Shown here: positions 28,001-40,000 of the stretch, one piece after another
How the letters are laid out: the number at the start of each line of letters is the position of its first letter
How positions within the stretch are numbered: position 1 is the first letter of the stretch
Assembly: GCA_963922205.1 (NCBI GenBank)
Contig: CAWUHX010000291.1
Location: 1-64,000, forward strand
Reading direction: 5' to 3'
DNA from: Romanomermis culicivorax
Taxonomy: Eukaryota; Nematoda; Enoplea; Mermithida; Mermithidae
Length of the DNA stretch: 64,000 bases
Position numbers and translations under genes: made by a program
Notes under the pieces: generated by a model
Told to the model about the DNA's origin: nothing
What the model saw: only the letters and a program-made list of their open reading frames with translations
Databases searched by the model: none

Positions 28001-31000
28001 CATCAAAATTTTTTTGTGCCTCTACAATGTTTATTAGTTTATTCTGTTTCTACCATGTTTATTTTCTTCAGTGTGCATAATCCGACAATAGTACCTAGTA
28101 TCTATATGCATTGAACATATTAAAAATAGCAACATGGATAGCATATATGCATAAGTAAAGCGATTAGTCATTATTGATTTTCTAGGAAAAGTTTTTGAAT
28201 TTTTATCGTTATCTTTTTCGTTGTCACTTTTTTGTCCTTGCTTTTTGTGGTCATTTTTGCCATCAAAATTTCGTTAATTTATTCATTCATCGATCCTCTT
28301 GCTGATCTTCTTAATGAAAACGAAAAATGAAAAAGAAATTCACGAAAAATGTGATTTCTTGTCGTTCTCCTTTATCAAGCAATATAACAAAACGATCAGT
28401 CATTATTGTATAACAACATAAAATACGAACTTAAGACAGCTACCCCCCAGTCTTAACTTTTTCACGTTAAGCTGCAGCTTAAGCTCTAGCTTATCTTTCG
28501 TAATACTGGTCAGACTTAAGCTCCAGCTTAACGGTCGAACGGACTTAAGTCCGAGACTTAAGTTTGAATCTTAAGTCTCTTGCTCAGCTGCAGCTTAACA
28601 ATTTTTTAGTAATACCAGTCAAGCTGGTGCTCAGTTGGAACTTAACTTTTTTCATATGTTATAACGTTCTAGAGACTTAAGTTGCATCTTAAGCTCCAGC
28701 TTAAGTCACAATAGTAATACCAGTTTTTAGAGCAAATTTTTTCTCAAAAATTGTTGAAAGCTGTTCAAGTAAACTCTGAAGTTTTAGTCCTGTATGACAT
28801 ATAGTTCAGCAGAAAATTTTAAAAATATAAAATAGTACTTTCCGTCCATTGTAGATATTTACAAGAATTTGAAGAAAAACAGATCATAGGAGAGCTAAGT
28901 AAAATATCAATCTCAATTGAATTTTGGCCTACCTATCTACGGTTCAAATAATTTCTGCCACTTCTTGATCACTCTGTTTACAAAAATCGGCTTCTAAAGC
29001 TTCAATCTCGATACAAAGATTTCTTTATAAACAAAACAGCTTATTGATCAGCAACTGATTATTTATAGAAATTAGGAGTTCATCAATAGCTGTGCATTGT
29101 AACACATAAATTACCGGCCGAAACCGTTGTGTTAAGACACATTTTCCGTAAGAATCAACCAAGGCCTGTAGTTAAGTGTGATAAGTAAAAAATTAATCAT
29201 ACCTCAAAAAAACATATTTTGTACAGTTTTTTGCGCTGAACAACATGCCAGTATTTGTTTGATCTAAAAATCAAAATTCGTTTTGCAACATCAATCCAAA
29301 GGTTAAAATTTTTTGCAATTTTCGAAATTTTAGGTCACAATCATTGAAGGCCTATAAGTAATTGGCTATGCAATGTCGATCAATAAAACTTTGTCAGTGA
29401 ATGTAACAGTGCTTATTGTATATGCATAACACATATAGATATATGTAGCATCAAAATTGTGGTTTACACTACACGTTAAATTCCAATTTTCAGCAGTTGT
29501 CAATGACTCAAATTCACACATTTTTGTTGTAAAGTCAAATAATGAGTGTCATTGATTAAACTGCACTATGTTATGGCCGGACCCCTTGGCCACATACCCA
29601 CAAAGTTTTATCAAAATAAAAGAACCATTGAGTGTGCCACAGTGAAACAAATGGAAAGCATTTTTGAATCAAATTACAAAATTTTTTGTTTAAAAATACA
29701 GTCATTCACCCAAAATCCTAATAATCCCTCTAAAGATTTTAAACATTGCAGTCTGACATCTTGGCTATATACCCTTAAGGTTTGGTCATAATATCACTAT
29801 CCTTTACATGAGAAATTACACAAAGTAAAACGCATTCTTGATATTGTTGAAAAAACTACAGGTGCAAATTGGTGTTCCATTTAGTCAGAATATTATTAAT
29901 TCTAGTCCGAATCGACTACATTGCAGCAACAGTATGTGGCTTCATACCCACCAAGTTGCATAATATTAAAAAAAAACAAATCATACCCACCAAGTTGCAT
30001 CATATTAAAAAAACAAATTAAAAAAAACAAAAAAAAACAAAAAAACAATCGATGTACAACTGCTGAAGAATTTATCAGGTGTGCTACAACATATAGAAAG
30101 GTCAAGAGAACATCATTCCTCACTGGCAATCTCAAAATCCTACACAAGAAGTTGGGTCTTAAAGCAGTTGGTAACAGGAGCTATTTCAATTTCCAGTTCA
30201 CATCTACTGAAATCAAGGCAACTAAAACTTCCGAGGTTGATACTGGAAGCATATTCAAGATGAAAATATTGAATCTTGGACAGTTACCAAAGCTTGAAAT
30301 TCATCATTTGGTTCATGAAGACCAGCCAGAGGTTTCACCCCTTCAAGCATCAAAGTTCTGGATTGCTATTGATCCAAAAAACACAATCGCCAACTTTGAA
30401 GAAGAATCTGAAGATCTTCCAGCCGCCACTGATGAGCTATATCAAATGGAAAGCAGTGCCTTCAACTGTCCTTAAGAAGACTGTATAAAGGCTTTTGTAC
30501 TTCATCACAACTTGTTGCAGCATATTATTTAGGGTAACCCCAAGCTAATGCTATAGTGAACAAGTTTACATGTTATGGCAATACGAAGCTATAGTAGAAC
30601 ACCAGAAAGTGTTTGCTTGACCCCTGGCTTGCCTGAAGTTTAAGAAGCTCTTCGATTGTTTTATGAAGCTGACTCATTTGATGTTATGGAAAAATGTTGG
30701 GCTTTAAAGAAGCATAAGATATGCCATCACTTGACATAAAAACAATATCAATATTTACTGGAAAAACACAACGTGGCATTGTATATTATCGAAAATTCAA
30801 TACTGAAGTTGTCACTGAAGAAATGAGGCAGAACCTATCTTTTGTCAGATCTGACTTTCTCACACCACAACAAATTACTGGATTCTGGGCTAGGTAAGCC
30901 AGCCATTGTTGGGAAGAACCTACTACATTTTATTGTAGCAACCTGAAAGGAGAATGTGGTGTTGAAGGTAAAGAAGAATTCTATGAGAATCCAGTGATGT

Positions 31001-34000
31001 TTGATACTCATTTAGAATATGAACGTGAACTACTGAAAACAGATTGTTTTGAATAATTGTTTCAATAATTAATATGTAGATCTGACTCTTTAAATATGTC
31101 ATCTAGTTTAGAGCAAATCTTTCTATCAGATTCAAGTAGATTTTATGTTGAGCTCTTATGATCTGAAAATGATCCAGAGTTTGTCAGTTTTTGCTAAAAA
31201 TTTGAACAATCTTTCATCTTATAGTTAACCAAGAGAACGTGGCTTTTCTAATTTTCAATATGATGCAACTTGATGGGTATGTAGCCACATACTGTGGCTG
31301 CAATGTAGTCGATTTAGAATAGAATTAATAATAGTCCAACTAAAAGGAACACCAATTTGCACCTGAAGTTTTTTCAACAATATCAGGAGTCTGTTTCACT
31401 TTGTGTAATTTCCCATGTAAAGAATAACTATATTATGACCAAACCTTATGGGTATATAGCCAAGATGTCAGCCTGCAATGTTTAAAATCTTTAGAGGGAT
31501 TATTAGGATTTTGGGTGAATGACTGTATTTTTAAACAAAAAATTTTATAATTTGATTCAAAAATGCTTTCCACTTGTTTCACTGTAGCACACTCAATGGT
31601 TCCTTTATTTTGATAAAACTTTGTGGGTATGTGGCCAAGGGGTCCAGCCATGACATAGTGGAGTTTAATCAATGACACTCATTATTTGACTTTATGGGGT
31701 ACAAAAATATGTGAATTTGAGTCATTGACAACTGCTGAAAATTGGAATTTAAAGTGTAGTGTAAACCATAATCTTGATGCTACATACGTGTCATGCATAT
31801 ACAATAAAGACTGTTACATTCACTGACAAAGTTTTATTGATCGACATTGTATAGCTGATTACTAATAGGCCTCCAATGATTGTGACCTAAAAGTTCAAAA
31901 ATTGCAAAATTTTGAACCTTTGGATTGATGTTACGATGCGAATTTTGATTTTTAGATCAAACCAATACTGGCATGTTGTTCAGCGCAAAAAACTGTACAA
32001 AATTTGTTTTTTTGAGGTATGATTAATTTTTTACTTATCACAACCTTGGTCGAGTCTTAGAAAAATTGTGAAAAATTAGAAAAATTAGAAAAATTTGTAA
32101 AGGCCCATCAAGTATTGGAGCGATTTCAGTATATAAAACATCGCAAGGTAGATATTGAACTTTTCGATCGAAAGATACCTAACACCTTCAACAAGTATCT
32201 GTTGAGCACTTTAAATCAAGCTTTGACGCAAGAAACGTAAGAAACGCAAGATGCTTACAAAATAGCTGATTTCTGCCACACTATGCAAAATTTTTTTGCA
32301 AAATATACTTCACTGGATAGAACTCGTCAAGATATTTCTTGCGCACAGAGAAAATGAGGGATTCATTTGATTTTGATAGTTGCAATCACTTGTGACAGAT
32401 TTTCGAGAAAAAAGTATAGATGGGCCTTAAGCTGTATCTACGCGGAAAAATTAGTCTAGCCATCAAATTTGATCCCTCTCTTTTAAATCATCGGCTAAAT
32501 AGCATCATAATAAGCATCACACCAAGCGCGCTAAATAAAGTTTACTTCCAAAAAAGTAATTATTCTGAGTCATTTAGTGTGAAGTACTCGCTTTCACCTC
32601 TACAGAAAAAGTCTATTTCAAAAAACGGACTATAGGGCATCAGTCATCTAACCATTTGTTACATCCAAACGGGTACTATACTAACCATAAATTGTTGTAG
32701 ATTTTAATTGAGTAATCATTTTTTAACTGGACAAATCTGGGTCCATGCTCTTTCCTTTTTCTCAAAAATTTGATGATGGTTCAAGGAACAAATTCATAAT
32801 TTTGGTATACATAAAAAACCAATTTCAGCACTCCAATGAGCTGAAATTTCGTCAACCGGCATCTCCAATATGCTCAATTTGCAGACGAAAAATGTGTTAA
32901 TTTTCGTATAGTTACGTTCATTATATGAACTTCTCAAATTTCAGGAACCGATCACCGGTGAACTATGTTTGCGCATGACTTTCGAAGAAGAAACGGGCAC
33001 ATTGTTTGTAAATGTCCAATCAGCGCGGAATTTGAAACCAATTTCCAGAACTCAAAGCCCGAACGCCTTCGTCAAAATTTACCTTTTGCCCCGTCGGATG
33101 TAAGGCATACATGTTAGGGATCGAGGAAGTGCTGAATTACAATAACAAAAGAGAAGGGTTGTTTAATGTAAATAAAAAAATATCAAAATAAGTACTGCCT
33201 GTAGAATCGTTTGAACGGATTTGTTACTATAGAATCGTTTTATATAGAAATAGGAACAAAATATGTATTTTTGAGGTATGATTAATTTTTTACTTATCAC
33301 ACTTAACTATAGGCCTTAATCGATTCTTACAGAAATTGTGTCAAATGTTATATATTTAGAAGTATTCGAGAGTTACATTATAAATCCGCTTTTGGTTATT
33401 CAAAAAATATCAGGTTTCTATTTGTAGCTCGTGAACGAAGAAATTTCTTCTCATTGACTACACTATCAAGCTCACTAATCTTTTCGCGATAGACTTCACT
33501 TTCGTCGTTTCGTTTCAACCGGCCGTTTCAAAATAGACGAAATTTTGTATTATGTGAAACTTCAGAATTTTGGTAGCATTACCCTATTAGTTTTTTGTCA
33601 TCATTTTCGGTTAATAGAAAAATTCCTTCTGATGAATCATACTTGTTATTTCAGAGTAGAAAATAAACGCCGCACGAAATTCATACCGAACAATCGTAAT
33701 CCGGACTGGAATCAGACGGCCGTCTACAAAGATTTGACCAGGGATCATTTGAGGGATTCGTTTTTAGAATTCACAGTTTGGCATTTGGATCAAACTTCTT
33801 TGTACGGCAATGAATTTTTGGGACAAGTCGTGCTTAATTTGTCGGGTAAGCATAATGCTACTGGAAGCTATGCATTATTCTCACACCGCAGTCCTTTTTT
33901 ATAAAATGCTTGTGAAAAGTGAAAAATGACACAAACTCGCTTGAAAATCTTTTAAGTAAAACGTTAACGTTAGAATCTTTTCCTCGTAAAATTTATGAGG

Positions 34001-37000
34001 GAAAGCTGAGGTTTACAGAGTACGAGAAGGGTGACTTGAAACAACTTGTTACAACTTGAAAAAATTTGTTACTATTTGAAAAAATCGTTATCTTCGACCA
34101 TAAGGCACAACAATTTCCAGATGCTTCACAAACATTTCAAGATGCATCGCAAAAAAATCGAGATGTAAGCGTTTTTCGATGTTTGAAGTTCTTTTCAAGT
34201 GCATCGCAATTTCTTCAACATGATCTTAAAAAAATCAAGACGTCATCTTGAAAAAAATCAAGATACCATCCTGAAAAAATCAAGATCCATTTTGAAGAAA
34301 ATCAAGATCCTATCTTGAAAAAATTATGATCTCATCTTGAAAATAAATCGTGATCGGCGGCACATCAGAGGATGAAAATTTTGGAACTATAGCCATTTAA
34401 AGTGAATTTCTGAGGTCAGGACTTGCTTGCGGAGAGCGCCCTCGGTTTTTAGGGTATGACAGAGGAGGTAGGTTATTTACCACGGGGAATCTGATGGACA
34501 TATTGCTTTTCCAAAAATTTCCGAAAATTTCTTTTTTTATTTGTTATATTTTCATGTTTTCTTGAAATTTTTGCGATGCATCTTGAAAAAATGTTCGAAA
34601 GTAATGATTTTTTCTAAGTGATAACGATTTTTTTTTCAAGTGGCCTTTTTTGTATTCCGTAGAAATTATTATCACAAAATTTCGCGTATGATAAAAATCT
34701 CATTAAAATTTTCGTTTTTAGAATCCATGAATCTATCGAATATTCCCAAATGGTACTCATTATCAAGTCAAATGCTCCGATCCCATAGGCAACATCGTTG
34801 TTGAATTCTGAAATTCTATAAGATATTCGCATTTCAGGTCACCTGACTAAATTTATTCACGATTTTTCTGTTAGTTGTCGCTATGGCCGTTATTCTTATG
34901 ATTTTTTGCTTGGATGGACTAATGAAGTTTTCAGAATTTTTACCCTGTCGTTTTTTCCTACTATGCTGTTATCGATCTGTAATTATAGAGTATACATACA
35001 GTAGTAATATATCAATGTAAAATTGGTAGAACTTCCGGTGGCCGAGCTTGACGTTGTGGTCAAAAAGTAGTATTTTAGATATTGCGCCGAAGAACATAAC
35101 CATTCGTATCGTATCACTGTAATTGTATCGTATCACTGCAATTTTTCGCCACCATTTTATATTGTATGAGCGATAACGCAATAATAATTTATTTTGTTAT
35201 CCTAATAAGTTGAATTGTGTAAAAGATATTTTGATGCAGAAAGTTATTTTAAACCTGGGATGCACTGGTCACGAGTTCAGCCAGTGTTTGCAGGATTTTG
35301 ATTGTTTTGAAAAACATAATTTTTGAAGCAAAGTGGATTAATTATAGCCCACTAAGTGGATTAATTCATTTTCTGACGTTTCTCGACGTTATAAGTCAAC
35401 AAAAAAGATCCAAATCCGAAAAAAATTCCGGTGGTATGCGTCGATTATGATATTCACAAAATGCATTTCCGCCTAGAATGTTAAAAACAAAATTTTATGC
35501 CAGAATCCAAAGTGAAACGAGTTCTTGCTGACTGAAGTCTAAATGTTTACAAAACTGCCTCATGATCAAAATGGGTGCTTTATGGCAAAATGCTTCACGA
35601 ATTGATAGGCTTGCTAATGCGCATCAAAGTAAAAGTTGTTATCTATAAACGTAATTGCATTAATGATAGACATGGAACTGTAACGTATCGAATTCCAACC
35701 CATGCAGTGTTTTTTTTGTGCCAAAACATGGTTTTTGGCACAAAAAAATTTGGAATGGCACAAAAAATTTTGAGCGTTTGTGCCAATTGGCACAAAATTT
35801 TTGGTTGGTCAAACATTAAATTTCCTTGATTTTAAGACGTTTTAGAGGCTGAAAATACAAAACTTTTTCGGCGCTTCGCGCCAAGAATGAACATCATAAT
35901 ATTTCCTATTCCTATTTTTGACCCGCCCGAACGCGAACGATTTCTCTCCGAACAGTGTATTAGTATCGTTGCAGCACATTTTATAGGCTATCAATGACTG
36001 ATGAATGAGAAGAAATTCTGAATATTCTCTGTTAATTCAGTCAAATTCGGATTCAAAACTGAAATTCGTACTTTTTGTGTTTGATTGATTGATTCGAATA
36101 GAAAAATCGATATCGTTGGTAATGATACAATCAGGGTTGGCAAGGCTTTGGTTTTTTGGTTTTTGGTTTTTAAAAAAAACCAAAAAATTGCAAAATCTCT
36201 GGTTTTTTGGTTTTTTTGGTTTTTTTTCCAAAATCATTGGAAAACTGTTTTTTCACCTTAGTCGATCTTCTAGACATGTATAGGTGTCTATCTCTAAATC
36301 AACAAAACAATTAAATTAGTTGAATTGACTTCACTACAAAGTAGAAAAAAGTCGTATTTTTATGATACATTTCGTACTCAAAAGAAAATCAATCGATATC
36401 CTTTGTATCCATCTTGCAAGCACACATTTAGTACATGAGACAACTTTGCTATAATTGGCTCACAAAAAAGTAGATGCTAAATCTTTCGTGGAGTGTACTT
36501 CGACTATACGGGGTGACATCCATTGATCCATATCATCATCAAAATGGGTATTACTGCGTCTGGTTCACACCCACCCTATAGCGTTAGCAACGCAAAAGGT
36601 ACCTACAGTAAACGTAGTAGCATGTTCACGTCATACAACAAATGCAAGTACTTGTGCATCGCGTTGTTTGCTCGCAAAATTCAAAGCAGCTATTTGGTTA
36701 TGCATCACGGTTTTGGACGCAACGACCAAAATTTAGTCAACCTTTGACCCGAGTGACCTAAATGCTAACTTTACGAGTATAATGCTTGTCTTATATTTTG
36801 AAGAATAATGAACAAAGTAATTATATGTTGTGCTGTGTTAAATCGAGATTCAGACCAGTGATCCTCCGAATGACCAGTGGTCAATTAAGTGACCAGTGGT
36901 CACTCAAGTCAACAAGCATATTTTTTGATGGAGAATTAGCCCATTAACTGGCAATTTGAATGTTATCTAATTTTCACTCAAGATTGGTGCCCAAGGGTCA

Positions 37001-40000
37001 TCCCAGTGACCAGCGGTCAATCAACTCGGCAAACCTTTTCTTTGGCTTAGAAAACTTCCATTTTGTGGCTAGTGATCATCCAAGTGACCAACCTAATCAA
37101 AAGATGCGTTTTCTGATGGATAGTACTAAAAATACACAGCGTAATTTTGAATAAAATTGAAATGTGGGTCATCCGAGTGACCAGACCAGCTGAGTGACCA
37201 GCAGTCATTCAACTCGACAAACCTTTTCTTTGGCGGAGAATTAGCCTATAACTTCAATTTTGTGGCTAGTGATCATCCAAGTGACCACTCCTGATGAGTG
37301 GCCAGTGGTAACTCGAATCAAAAGACGTTTTTTCGGATGGAGTTACAAACACAGAGTAATTTTGAATAAAAGCAGACTATGATTTACTTCTAATTATTTT
37401 CGTGACTCGACTGATGTGTATTTGCATTTTTGCTCATCATCTACACCGTGTTTTTTATGTTTTCCTTGTCCAATTTGTTTGTCTCTATTTCATTTATGCT
37501 TGCTTATTTTTTTCTTGAAATGCTAGTTTGCCTCATAGCTTATTTCTCAAATTTCAAACACATTTTTCATGGCTCATAAATTTCAACTTTTATTCAAATA
37601 AACATGCTAAATTGCAAAATTGGTTTTGAAAGATATCCTATAAGATATACTTTTTCAAACATGTTAGCCTTGTTAAGGAAATATGTGAATCTGAATTACA
37701 GCAGTATTATTGGAGCTTTTGGTTTCAAAATTGCATTTTCGCAGGTTGTTTGTGTTCTGTCCCTCAAGAAATTACAGATAGGTACAGCTCTCCCTGGTTC
37801 TGAAACCCCTTTTCCCAATGTCTTAGAAAATCTATCTGAAAAACAAATATTGAAAAAAATTGATTTATTTGTAGCAAAAAATCATATTCATGATCAACTA
37901 TAGTCGATTTTTTTCTGTTGCTGCTGAGTAATAAACCTGGAAAGCATGAGCTAGTTTCAAATTTTTGTGGATATTTTATTTTACATGTTTTATTTTTGAA
38001 GAATATTTTAGTATATTTGATCAGTTTTTTGAAAATTTCAGATCAAAACATCTGTTTTAAAGCCTAGTGAAGGTCATTTTGATGACAGTATGTATCTGCT
38101 AAAGGAATATATGATTCTATACCTAATGAATAATATATCTTCAGTAAAAATCACTGATTATTATTTCGGTTAAGAAAAATTTTACTGCTGAATTGTAGTT
38201 AGTTTAAATATTCACAAAATTGTTTCAAAGTTCTGGAATAATCAGCTTTTGCTGAAATTTTATTTTCTGTCATTTTTCAATGAAGCTTGAATTTTTTGTG
38301 AAGAAAAAGGAAAGCAGTTAGCAGCTTCTCCTGAACTTATTCTATCTTCATCATGGTGCATCAGAGGGCAGGGGATTCCATTAGCAAGAAGAAAGTCTTT
38401 CTCGAAGCTTTCCATTTCCCCAAAATTTAACAGATTTTTATGTTTCTTTCTCGAGGAAAATTTATCAAGTTCAAAGTTTCATACTGCATGCTGTGCAGGT
38501 TATTATTTGAATTTTCCCAAGATTTTTTGCAAGATGTACTAAGACAAAGAACGTGGGATAACACACATGGAAAAAGAACGGCAAAAAATAGTTCACAATG
38601 CAACCATTTCTCCCATGAATATCCTCTTCAAAGTCAAAAGCAAATCGTATTTTTGGTTTGCATCCTGGAAATCATCTGCATATGATTGACCTTTTGGAAA
38701 CATCTAGAAGATCGATCTCTTTGACCATTTGAACATCCTTAAATGTGGAACTAGATGGGTCCAACCCATTAAGCAATGCTTTTCAGACTCATGGAGTAAA
38801 AAATTTGTAATTTTGGATAAGTAAGACTAGAAAATGGATCCTCTTTTACCTATTGTGTCATGGTCACACCACCTTATAATCTCAAAAAATTTTACGTTGC
38901 ACATAAAACATTTTTGTCGTTGAAAAAATGGAGGCGGACCATAAAATCAAAATGGTTTTGTTTGATACTGTAAGATAATTATTACTGTACCTTTAACGAC
39001 AGTACGATATGATTCTCCAGCACAATTCTGTTTCGGACATAATGGTCGATTTCCCAGCTGTCCAACCGGAGGTAAATTCGGTAGAAGACCATTAGCTATC
39101 GCAAAATTGTTGGCAGATTGTTCTGAGATGCAAATGGTGGCAATTCCGATAATATTAGTGTCTGTGTCCTACAGAGCCATTTTGACGATACAGACAGCAA
39201 ACAAAAGCAAAAACAGCAGGAAAAGACAACAATAACCTAGAACTCTGAAGTTTCTATAGTAAATGAGCTACAATAGTTTAATTTTCAGCTTTACTTACTT
39301 ATTCGTTTGAACACCATCAATAACTCAAAAGACCTTTCATATATACACTATCCGACTCTACACCCATAAACTTCAAAATAAGGCGGAGTAATCGGATGAC
39401 CTGAGGGAGTGGTCCCTCGGATGACCCTGGTTACCAATCTTGAGTGAACATTAGATCATTCAAAACGTTAGTTATACACTAATTCTCCACCAAAAAAAGG
39501 TTTGCCGTGGTCTGGTCACCCGGATGACCCACATTTCAATTTTATTCAAAATTACGCTGTGTATTTTTAGTACTATCTATCAGAAAACGCGTCTTTTGAT
39601 TTGAGTGACCTCTGGCCACTCATCAGGTTGGTCACTTGGATAATCACTAGCCACAAAATGGAAGTTATAGGCTAATTCTCCACCAAACAAAAGGTTTACT
39701 GAGTTGATTGACTGCTGGTCACTCAGTTCGTCTGGTCACTGGGATGACCCCTGGGCATCAATCTTGAGTGAATATTAGATAACATTCAAATTGCTAGTTA
39801 ATGGGCTAATTCTCCATCAAAAACAATGTTCGTTGACCTGAGTGACCACTGGTCACTCGGTTGACCACTTGTCATTTGGAGGATCACTGGTCTGAATTTC
39901 GATTTAACACAGCACAACATATAATTACTTTGTCCATTATTCTTCAAAATATAACACAAGCATTATACTCGTAAAGTTAGCATTTAGGTCACTCGGGTCG

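Larger units (their letters stand above)
26224..28723. mobile_element. Foldback element with AGCTGCAGCTTAA arrays
   Basis: Left terminus CCGGTATTACGATAAAGCTG and right terminus AATAGTAATACCAGT are inverted. Each side has about 150-300 bases of iterated TTAAGCTGCAGCTTAA, GAGCTGGAGCTTAAG and AAGCTCCAGCTTAA motifs, themselves palindromic. The element carries another nested element (26411-27829). No coding remnant recognised. Confidence 0.7.
26141..28889. repeat. MITE split by a nested insertion
   Basis: The left half of a TAGTCTGTTTTT MITE (26141-26220) stops inside the conserved TCGCCAAAGTCATTTAC block. The right half resumes at about 28727 (AGCAAATTTTTTCTC) and ends GAAAAACAGATCATAG. The 2.5-kb element in between must have inserted after the MITE. 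Confidence 0.7.

Noticed and set aside
32420-32635. 71-codon frame before the C2 exon
   Set aside because: No splice borders; exons 11 and 12 join in phase 0 without it.
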